64,000 bases of DNA from Anadara kagoshimensis. Lineage: Eukaryota; Mollusca; Bivalvia; Arcoida; Arcidae. The stretch is taken from positions 25,346,583 through 25,410,582 of the forward strand of contig CM037874.1 in the NCBI GenBank assembly GCA_021292105.1, written 5' to 3'. Positions 55,356 to 64,000 of this stretch are shown here, piece by piece (within the stretch, counting starts at the first letter, position 1; the number at the start of each line of letters is the position of its first letter). Below the pieces are notes generated by a model that was given only the letters and a program-made list of their open reading frames with translations, had not been told where the DNA came from and made no database searches. A program made the translations under genes and the position numbers.

Positions 55356-55528
55356 TGGGTGTACATGTAGCTAGCTAAACAGGAGGTGCTTACCCTTTCG
55401 GAGCACCCGGCCTCATTTCCCTGGTGAAAGTTCGCATGTCTAACCGATCTTGTCGGTTCAAAAGTTTTTACTTTTCTTCTGGATTGGGATTCGGAAATGG
55501 ATTGGTATGTTTGTTTTTGATGATAACA
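55356..55528 (-). repeat. Dispersed repeat R1, copy l
   Basis: GTGTACATGTAGCTAGCTAA, CAGGAGGTGCTTACCCTTTC and GGAGCACCCGGCCTCATTTC are reverse-complement R1; it ends at ATTGGTATGTTTGTTTTTG. Confidence 0.82.
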
Positions 55529-55718
55529 ATTCATATACCATTTTGATTCTTGAGATAAATAGAAATTTGTTAATACTCTTTCAAACTCCCCCTGGTATCG
55601 CAATAAGGTATTTCGCCAATGTGTTTATACTCGGAAAAGTTCCATAAGGCGCAGTTTAGAATTTCAAAATGGTAACCATAATTCATTACTAATATATTTT
55701 TTTTATATGTAAGATATC

Positions 55719-55943
55719 TCTGTGTCCAAAGTTACCCTGAATGTGTTTGGCGTCCTGTAGTTTCGTTTCGTGTTCCTTTCATTCTCAATTTTGATTTTAC
55801 ACAGCGGATGTAGATAACTAAACAGGTAAGGGATTTCGCTTCCGGAGCACCCGGCCTTACTTCTCTGGTGGAAGTCCATATGATTTTTGCCAGTGTTCAG
55901 TAGTGATGACTTTGCGAATCGGACATGGATTGATAAATTTGTT
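55719..55943 (-). repeat. Dispersed repeat R1, copy m (near full length)
   Basis: It starts with CTCTGTGTCCAAAGTTACCC (R1 3' end), has CCGGAGCACCCGGCCTTACT in the middle and ends near GGACATGGATTGATAAATTT. Confidence 0.8.
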
Positions 55944-56778
55944 TTCTTTTTTGTTTTTGGTTTAGCTCTTCCTTACGGAAAAATAGTCATACAGCAAACT
56001 GTTTCTTATTTTCTTAAATGAGACAACAAACATGGTAGTAATAATCTCCCTTTACAGAAACAAATGAATGCTTTAAAAATTGTTTCAGTAATATCAACAT
56101 TATACAATTGAGGATATGTAACATATTGCTTGGCCTTTAACTCTATATTGTCTATTGTATTGAATATTGACCCAGAATGTTTTTTATCTTATAAATTCAC
56201 ATTGCAATTAATTCTATTCAATTTGACAGTTCTAGATAAGAGTCCTATCATATGTTGTTGACTACTAGGTAACATCTTGCACAGAATTATTCCTTTGTCA
56301 TGCTATTAACTTTCTTCTTGTTGTTTCTTTCATTCTTCAAACCCTACCACTTATAGTCAAACTGAGTTTTAACAATAAAAACAATAAATAAGTAAATTCC
56401 ACAACATAATTTGTATTTTGAAAATCAATTTCATTCATATAGACTAGATGTGTGGCTTCATGTACATGTGTGACTACTACAATCAAACAAAGTGAAACAA
56501 CAAACACGGATGTAAAAGGTGAGTAAAATTCGTAAACATTTTATATTGTGTAAATTAATCAAAGACTGCATCTTTGAAGTTAAATCGAAGTTTACATCAT
56601 ATAATTTGACAATGTTTTGTAAATGATCCATAAATACACTATACACAAATATAAAAAAGTAACAAGAGGTGTAACATTTTATCTGTAAAAACTTTTTGCA
56701 AGACAAAATAACTGGCGTAAACGCATAAACAAGAGAAACTATGTTCCTCTGTATAGACATGAAAAACAAAAATGCCAA
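55944..56778. other. Intergenic, nothing recognised
   Basis: AT-rich. The minus-strand frame at 56458-56802 is tail-heavy in Phe, Leu and Ile as expected of AT-rich chance frames, and its start lies in R1. Confidence 0.4.
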
Positions 56779-57012
56779 TACAAGTCCAAACCACAATCCC
56801 AAGGCAAATTAAAACTTGAAAGTTGTCAAATAGTGTTAAACATGTGAATTTCCACCTGGGAATGGAGGATGGATGGTCCGGAAGGTTAAGCACTCCTGTT
56901 AAGCTATCTAGCTACATCTGCCATGCGTGTAATGAAACGTGTGGATGAAAAGAACATTGAACAATGGGATGTCAACTATACCAATGGCAGTTTTAGATAC
57001 AGAGACATCATA
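56779..57012 (+). repeat. Dispersed repeat R1, copy n (near full length)
   Basis: CAAGTCCAAACCACAATCCC, CATGTGAATTTCCACCTGGG and the 3' end ATACAGAGACATCATACTT. Confidence 0.78.
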
Positions 57013-58130
57013 CTTATAAAAAAAATATAAAATATTGTGATGACGATCTTAAAATGTTTTGAGAACCTTGATAAACCACTGCGTATTAAAAGTTTATCAG
57101 CAAAATGAAATGTCTTTTTGCTGACGTTTTTGTATATTGTAACTTAAATTTTACATATAGATTGAATTTTACTTTCTGTAGTTTAAGTATTATGACGCAT
57201 ACGTGATGTGACCTTTACACCACCTAAGACAGATTGCATCCAATCAAACTTATCACCACAGTATTGTATTATTTCAGAATATTGAACAGTGGTGTCATAA
57301 TCACAATGATGTAAACAATGATAATAATGGATATAAAAGCTTCACATTTTTTCTAATGTCACCCAACTATTGTTTGATCTCATTCGCAACCATTGCTTGT
57401 TCCCAAACGAATGCCAACAAACCTTATATTATTCTTTCAATGTGGATATCTGCTAGTTTTTGCAAAATATCACAAGAATAAAGTGTGATTTAAATATAGC
57501 ATTTATTCCAAATGCAAGTAAAATAAACATTTTTGTAAGATTTAAATGTTATAATACAATACATGACTAGAAACTATTGAACACTAATTACTATCAAACA
57601 AGTAATATAATATATAACCTTAAAACTACCATGTGTAACAATTGACTACATGACAATGTAGTCCAGTTGATTTGTTAAAAAGGTGGGTCAAAAAACGTAT
57701 ACGCCATGAGCTTGTGTAGGTTTCAACCAGTGCAAGTGGTCGTATATTGGGTACGAACAGAATGTCATCATTGTAAACATCGGAACTTTTGTTGATTCTA
57801 ATTAATATATTTCTTTCTTTTTCAGTTCTATAAATCACTTCCTGGTTCTCATTTAAATTCCAACAAACCTTCTGTTTTGACCGCTAAAAAACCAATACAT
57901 TTATGCACTTAAAAAGTTAAGTTGGTTAATCCCCATTATGAAACATATGCATAATCATTCAATACAAATGTGAGACTCTGCTTTGTAGTAATTTAATGTT
58001 ACATAAGTACATAATATTAATATTCATCAAAATTGTCTAAATTTTCAAAACAACCTTATCCGACTCACTCTAGAAAAATGTCCAATCCCAACCATCTGCT
58101 TTCAAGTGTTGTTCAGCTTAAATAATTATA

Positions 58131-58606
58131 AGAATCATATTTGAGTGAGTATTATTTACTAGATAATTAATTTTATGGTTTATGATTGGAAGAGATCTTT
58201 AGTGCAAACATTTTAAAGAAAATTAGGAAGCATTCTTCTAAATCTGTCAATTACCACAGGTATGGTATGTCTGTCAACCGAACTCAACAGTCAAACGCAC
58301 CCTGAATGGACCGCTAGTCAAATCTCAAATATGAATCTGAATCACAAAGGAGCTCGTAAAACAGATTAATCAACGCTTTACGTTGTCAAAAATGTACTTA
58401 AGTGTCTCATAATAAGCAAAGAAAAATGTGCCATCCCTTTGACAGATGTGGAAATTCATTCGTTTCTTAAGAGCATCGGTCAGTTTACACAATTGCACTA
58501 CTCACTAATCTTATTTGAGTCAGTATTATTTACTAATGAATTTGATGTTTATCAGAGGTCTTGAGTGCAAACTTCGTAGAGAAAAATCAGCCAGCATTAT
58601 TCATTT
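58131..58606. repeat. Old direct duplication, about 100 bp, 373 bp apart
   Basis: TTTGAGTGAGTATTATTTAC, AGATCTTTAGTGCAAAC and AGCATTCTTC (58131-58230) recur as TTTGAGTCAGTATTATTTAC, AGGTCTTGAGTGCAAAC and AGCATTATTC (58504-58606). Confidence 0.65.
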
Positions 58607-58864
58607 TCTGTTTAAATAGATACAGAAACTAGTAATGGCTTTTTATGAGATATCATTTATTCTTCAAAGGAGAGAAAATAAAGAACATGTGATTTAATTT
58701 GAATCTTGCACAAGATGGACATACCTATGAATCGTATCTTAAAGTAGCTTCCCTCGAATATGTATCAATCCTCCTCAGTACCTGAATACCTTTGAGATGG
58801 ATATGAATAACACCTGAATCATGTCTAATTACAATTTTATTGATACCTGGCTAATCAAAGGTAT

Positions 58865-59073
58865 ACAGTACAGGCGTGTCTTAAGTTTAACACTGAGTTA
58901 TCGAAAAGGAACCAAAGCTCGATCGCCAAGCGACGCGAGATATGGAAAGCTGGTGGCCCAAATCTCGCAATTGATAAAAGTTGTCGAAATATAATAAACG
59001 AGGGGTCGAGACGACTGCCTAATGGGCACAACTTCGTTAGCTTAGTGTTAAATTTTCGACAGGTCTGTACTGT
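58865..59073. mobile_element. ACAGTACAG-ended element, copy 4
   Basis: ACAGTACAGGCGTGTCTTAA and CACTGAGTTATCGAAAAGGA at the left; TTAGCTTAGTGTTAAATTTT and CGACAGGTCTGTACTGT at the right. This is one of the better preserved copies. Confidence 0.8.
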
Positions 59074-59763
59074 AGCTTACATGATCTGTTATTGATTTCT
59101 GTTCCGACTTTATTTAGTAAATATTCATTTTTATTCCACGCTAAAGTGATGTATAACGGAAGCAATTAAGTTTCAGAATTACTTTAATTTGTTTCATTTT
59201 TAAGGATTATTTTCGGAATAGAAAATCTTAAGTCAAAACTGTTTTTGCATTGATTGAAAACTTGTAGTAAAAAACGATAGTAAAAAGACTGAAAACCTAA
59301 TATTCAGTTTCTGGTGGCAGTGAACAAAAAATCTAGGTGTCAAACTAGACCTTACATCAAAGTGCATGCGAGTATTTACGAACCACTGGTTGTAAAACAG
59401 GGGAAAGGGGGGCTCTAAAGGTATTATATCCTCGACCTCATCTCTTTACATCATAGTTACCTAGTCTAAGAAGAAGAAGGATTATAATCAGCGATTCAAA
59501 TTTATGATTTGTCATATCTTTTCTTGTCCTATTTTCTGGTTTCCGTCATTTAATTGTATTGTGTCATGTTCTTTCAATTGCTTTATTTTGCCAAAAAACG
59601 TGTTATAAGCAGTTGCATGTTTCTTTCTTCTATTTCAAATCAGAAACAGCACGAAGAAACCAATATTTGCCTTGACATCCATGACCCTCTCCGGCGGACG
59701 GTGAAGAGGTTGCTTTTTGCTGCCTTCAGTGTGTCGCGTCCTTCCTTTGGCTCCTGTCACCCC

Positions 59764-59907
59764 CTACTCCTTGCCTCCTCCTCCTCCAATATCATAGCCA
59801 GAATCTTCTAACATATCATCAAAAGCAAAGTATACACAAAGGGCAACAGCCGTTAAACCAAAACATGTACAACTGTCACTGGATGGTAGAATGGATGGTT
59901 GAATTGG
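59764..59907 (-). CDS. Candidate terminal exon, unrecognised
   Basis: A 47-codon minus frame with no early ATG, bounded upstream by TAA. A possible acceptor (CTACCATCCAG) lies inside it. It encodes a hydrophobic stretch CFGLTAVALCVYFAF, then DDMLEDSGYDIGGGGGKE and TAG. A minus-strand AATAAA follows at 59587-59582, after a locally GC-richer segment. This would suit a short cytoplasmic tail of a membrane protein, but no upstream exon was found; chance is a real alternative. Confidence 0.22.
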   Translation of the reverse strand, partial: PIQPSILPSSDSCTCFGLTAVALCVYFAFDDMLEDSGYDIGGGGGKE

Positions 59908-60142
59908 TTACGTTACAGTCGTGATTCGTTCACTTATATCGAGAAGGCCAGTTATTGACAAAATGTTGGAGGAAACCAAATACCCAGAAATTAACACCCA
60001 TCTTACTCAACCGAACTTGCAATCATCCCCGTGGGGGTCTGTATTTGAAATTGTTGCAAATTATTGTTCAAAATAAAATGAATATTAACAAAGAAAAAAC
60101 TTGAAATAGGACGACCATCATGAAATATTCCTTCTGACTGAG

Positions 60143-60366
60143 TTCACGGTATCCTTATACCAATACTAATAATTTTTCATGAAGTGAGTTGTGGTCACGT
60201 TTTATACTTTATTTATGGAGGCCTGCAATATCATGTTGGACAGTCAGAAAATTCTGATCAAGATTTTAAAAAGTTTTGGCAAGAATTTTCGGACTACATT
60301 ACACGTAATGAGATTGGCAATATAATTTCGAATCTGTCTGGTAGTTCTTTAAGTCGATTATATTAA
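60143..60366 (+). CDS. Candidate terminal exon, unrecognised
   Basis: Acceptor-like TTCCTTCTGACTGAG ends at 60142. The frame is open for 74 codons to TAA at 60364-60366, and AATAAA follows at 60400. The second half, SENSDQDFKKFWQEFSDYI and TRNEIGNIISNLSG, has a composition closer to real protein than to AT-rich noise. No ATG in a good context and no known domain was recognised. An upstream exon or transcript support is needed to accept it. Confidence 0.27.
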
Positions 60367-62895
60367 TAAGAAAGTGATTAAAACTTTAAGAAGAAAATCA
60401 ATAAAGATATTATAAATATCGATCACATTAATCAACCAGTTTATTATAAAATGTAACATGATATTACGTGTCAATCCGGCTTATTACCTAATGTTTTATT
60501 TCCATACAAATTCTGTAATTTAACTCAAAACACGGAATATTTTTCTTGAAAATTAATAGATTAATAAAAAAGAGAGATTTTTTGTAATTTTCATATAAAA
60601 TCATTAAAGGAACTTAAAAAGCGGATTATTTTTCTTGAAAATGAATTGATTATTTAGGAAAAACAAGCGTTTTTATGACATTGATGTAATCAATCTTCAT
60701 CAGTCAGCGTTTGGACATGCAATTTAGCCTCGATCCGTTAACCGTATACGTAATTAATCACACGAGTTTGAATATTCAGAAGACGGTCCTCAAACTGTTT
60801 ATTGATTATATCGCCCTTGTTTACATCATTGCAAAAGTGCTAGAATAATATCGAACCGGGTGACATTAATTAGAGCTTTTATAAGATTTTTCCTCGAATT
60901 TCTAGTCTTTTTAACCGATTTTCTTCTAAATGTTTGTAAGATGATTACATAATTTCAGAAAATGAGATAAAATGAATGAGATAGGAAAATATGATAGATC
61001 GGCACGCACTCGTAACACTTAAGATCCGATTATTTCGAAAACTGAATTAAAGGAACTAAAAACTGATACAAATTAAAATGAATACTTCATATGAATTTTG
61101 AAAAGAAAAACTTAATATATAATAAATACTTCTCTTAGTTATATCAGTTTTTGCACAATTCTGATTTTAGACGCGTCTTTAGTAATTTTGCACGATAAAA
61201 GTATTCCCAAAATATGATTCTATATATATTATAATATAGTTTGACCTAGAAGACTCAGAGAGAGAGAGAGAGAGAGAGATTTTGACAAATAATAATTGAA
61301 GCGGAAAACTTGAAAGGGACGACCACGTTGTCTATTATCATAATAATCAAAATTAAATTAATCACAACCATAAATCAATATTTAAAAATCTCGTTACGTA
61401 TGTATATAGTTAAAGGCGTGATTAAAATTATTCTTGTAATTTCATGATTGTTCAGTTTGAACCAATAAGTGATTTTTATTTTTAAATTCATTATCGGAAA
61501 GTTTTAATCAAATACTATGTAACCACAAACATAAAACTTATAAGCTTGTTTAATGAGCTCATTTTCATCATCAGAATATTCATATTATTGCACTGAACGT
61601 TTTAAATCATAAGCATTGTATCGCAAAGCATCTGCTACAGGGTGAATCAAATCTTTACTTCATTTATGGTTTATACTTCGTTTCCAATATTTCTTGTGTT
61701 ATACAAATTCAAAAATTTATTTTTCATGTAAAAATATAATTCTACTTCGTTTTGAATTTAATTCAAAGTTTATTTGTTTTGATGTGCTGCACCAAACTAT
61801 GATTTTTGCAATTTAAAGTATACACGACATTAAAACTATATTTTGTACAATTATTTGAACACATGGAATTATATTATTGTAGGTTTTAATTTCATACCGG
61901 ATTCAGAGTGCGGGAAAATAAGACAAGGGATCGGACACCATCATGTGGAGTTAAACCAATCAAAATGAAGCTTAGAAAACTTTTGCGGGACAGATAGAAC
62001 ACAGTAATTACATCATATACCATTTGATGGAAAGGCAATAACGGTAAGCTTGTATTGTAGACACTACAGATATATCATGCCAAACGGAATTTTTATAACC
62101 AAGGCATCGTATCGTCAGAAGAAAGCAAAATCTGCAAAGTATTATCTACGCGGTACATGGCCTTAAATACAATAGTCAGAAACTGGTATACGCGGTTTAC
62201 TTCATTACACCGCAGAAATGATTTTCTATATGCATAAATAATTGAAATGTATGAATAACACAGTAAGAGAAAATTAGGAGTATATATTTAAAAATACAAC
62301 AAATGTGTTTTATACATTATGTTTATAGAAGTTAGAGAGGAAGTAACAAGTAGTCCGTTATTTAGTGTTATTGTTATGAAGGAATGATGAAAAGTTAGAA
62401 CAGTTATAGATGTTAAGAATAATCTTACTGTCTAGTCCTATTGGAAATCCCCCAAATCAGATGGTGGCGGGATAATCTGGCATACGTATCTGCGTAAAGA
62501 TAAGAAACATCACTTTGATCTAGTGTGTAATACTGAATGGAAAGTTGTAACGTTGTATGGAACTACAATGATACTTTTATTTTACCAATATTGATAGGAG
62601 ATTTGGAAAATTGATTGCTAAAACAAACGCAATATAGAGGAATTAAGGATAATATTGGCTGGTGGTATTAAAGGATGAAAATATTTTTGTTTGGATAATT
62701 TTGATGATTTAAGAAAGCAGTGGGAAAACATTTATTTGTTAACATTTATTTTATTTAAATTCTATAAAGATTTTGGAAAAAAAGTTTTATTTTATTCAAT
62801 GGGATATTAAACTATCATGAGGGAAATAATTGCTAAGTAAAAACTTTAGTTACAACGGTAAGTGGATATTTATTTTTTATATTTAAAAACGTAAA
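60367..62895. other. Intergenic, upstream of the last gene
   Basis: Very AT-rich with no frame of note and a short GA microsatellite at 61256-61280. The promoter and 5' UTR of the gene at 62896 should lie in the right part. Confidence 0.5.
61256..61280. repeat. GA microsatellite
   Basis: About 12 GA units. Confidence 0.95.
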
Positions 62896-64000
62896 ATGGA
62901 AAGCACAGATGATGACAAAGAGCCTGCACAAACACGGTCACACGACAAAGGGAAACGAAAATCGGGAAGGAAAAGAAAAAGAAAAGAATCAAAGAAAGGA
63001 AAGAAACCAGTAAGTAGCGATGATGATATTAATGATAATATACAAATGAATGAAATTAAACTGACATCAGAACTTTCAAATTCAGTAAATGAGCCAAGTA
63101 AAAATGCAATACTGTCAATGAAGGAAAAACAATCAGCTACACTGCCACGAGAAAGCAGCAAGCGATCTCGCAGTAACTCTGGAAAACGTTCAATAAAGGA
63201 TTTATTTCGAAGGTCACCCGGTCCAAGATCAAAAAGGTCAGAAAGTGCAGATAGACACGTTAATAAGGATGATGATGATATATTTCACGATGCTTCGGAA
63301 AATTTCCCAACTCCGGAGCAATCCATCGACACAATGGATTACACAAAATATAATCCAACTTTACAACCTAGAAATAGATTGCGTTACATGACGGTCCAAG
63401 ATGCTCTCAAGGAAAGACATGCCCGGCGTTCACCTGGCCGGACGCTGTCTCCACTCGAAAGGAAAATATTATCAGAAAGAAAAGATGGAAGGTCATCTTC
63501 TCTGCCTGATATATCTGCAGCTGAAAGTTTAGAAAATGTTGATGAAAGTCAAAAACGAAGCAAGAAACCTCACAGGTCAAAGAGTGCAGACTGTTTTAGA
63601 CGCCATAACAAATTTTCTAGACAAGAAGTAGTGACTGACACTAAACCAGAACCGGAAATGTCAGCTCCCGAAGCTTCTGCGTCAGAAGCAGTTGTTGAAA
63701 ACGAAGCAAATGCTTCAGCGCTAGAAACTCATTTTCCAAATAGTGAGTCGATTGAAGATAATGAACATGTAGTCAAACAAAATGAAACACCGGTACAAAA
63801 TCGTTTAGAACTTGACTTGCATAATCACGAAAACTCGAGTGCTGTAGGTGACAGGACTAGTTTTACGGAATCTGAAAGTAACAGCCGCGAGTCTTTCAAT
63901 CGTTTTCTTCATTTAAGAAGCACCCTACCTCATTTTAGCAATTCTTCTATTGCAAGAGCTCAGCATTATGATAGCAGCCCTAATGAGGGTAATTTTAACA
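62896..64000 (+). CDS. N-terminal part of a long, basic, disordered protein (truncated by window end)
   Basis: ATG in the context GTAAAATGG follows an in-frame TAA at 62884. The frame is open for 368 codons to the window end. Residues 1-40 are acidic then strongly basic (KRKSGRKRKRKESKKGKKP), a likely nuclear-localisation or phosphoinositide-binding patch. Later come several Arg-rich serine motifs of basophilic-kinase/14-3-3 type (KRSRSNS, KRSES, RSSSLPD, HRSKSAD), KRSIKDLFRRSPGP, SPGRTLSPLERK and an acidic Glu/Ala/Ser-rich part around 260-300. There are almost no cysteines and no predicted fold or membrane segment in this part. Base composition is clearly coding. Scaffold, cytoskeletal-regulator or signalling proteins often start this way; identity is unknown. 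Confidence 0.85.
   Translation, partial: MESTDDDKEPAQTRSHDKGKRKSGRKRKRKESKKGKKPVSSDDDINDNIQMNEIKLTSELSNSVNEPSKNAILSMKEKQSATLPRESSKRSRSNSGKRSIKDLFRRSPGPRSKRSESADRHVNKDDDDIFHDASENFPTPEQSIDTMDYTKYNPTLQPRNRLRYMTVQDALKERHARRSPGRTLSPLERKILSERKDGRSSSLPDISAAESLENVDESQKRSKKPHRSKSADCFRRHNKFSRQEVVTDTKPEPEMSAPEASASEAVVENEANASALETHFPNSESIEDNEHVVKQNETPVQNRLELDLHNHENSSAVGDRTSFTESESNSRESFNRFLHLRSTLPHFSNSSIARAQHYDSSPNEGNFN

Noticed and set aside
56458..56893. Two overlapping minus-strand frames of 84 and 114 codons
   Set aside because: They begin inside an R1 copy and continue into AT-rich sequence with Phe/Leu/Ile composition; no homology recognised.
62883..63161. Minus-strand 92-codon Ser/Phe-rich frame
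   Set aside because: Antisense shadow of the basic N-terminus of the plus-strand gene at 62896.

Overview
The window is AT-rich nuclear DNA of an invertebrate animal, most likely a bivalve mollusc. It has a chitin-binding secreted-protein exon, an intron-rich SLC5 transporter gene with canonical GT-AG introns, isolated AATAAA signals, and many short palindromic or dispersed repeats. One repeat family (R2 below) resembles elements I recall from mussel genomes. The bivalve assignment is inference; no ribosomal or mitochondrial marker is present.

Layout. 1-295 is the 3' coding exon of a gene with two peritrophin-A (type 2) chitin-binding modules. 296-3828 is intergenic and holds minisatellites. 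3829-24922 (+) is a complete 14-exon SLC5-family Na+/solute cotransporter of the SGLT clade, about 655 residues. Intron 1 alone is 10.8 kb and carries nested foldback elements, a 49-bp minisatellite and dispersed repeats. The gene model has one defect: the exon 11/12 junction is out of frame by one base. 24923-28780 is intergenic, with a tRNA-like relic and one good copy of dispersed repeat R1.

28781-49000 is the most unusual part: a tandem array of a 2.3-2.9 kb unit, in seven near-complete or complete copies, one copy lacking module E and one remnant. On the minus strand every C module has a TATA-like box, followed about 660-690 bp later by a poly(A)-type AATAAA (intact in seven of eight). 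I call these eight candidate transcription units. No long reading frame is conserved between them. The first and last units also carry paired TGACGTCA-type palindromes upstream of the TATA box. All six exact TGACGTCA palindromes I noticed in the window lie in or beside this array.

49000-62895 has no firmly identified gene. It holds foldback and MITE-like elements, a cluster of 53-59 bp minisatellites (51.67-52.6 kb), degenerate 130-170 bp repeats (53.6-54.3 kb), three R1 copies and two weak candidate terminal exons near 59.8 and 60.2 kb. 62896-64000 (+) opens a long frame that runs off the window; it encodes a basic, serine-rich, apparently disordered N-terminal region of an unrecognised protein.

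The genes do not form an obvious pathway: a chitin-matrix protein, a membrane sugar/solute symporter and an unknown disordered protein are simply neighbours. Most of the remaining sequence is explained by recurrent small elements: R1 (about 240 bp), R2 (about 200 bp), a TA-flanked MITE of 160-185 bp, and a 200-bp element with ends like ACAGTACAGACCTGTCGAAA.
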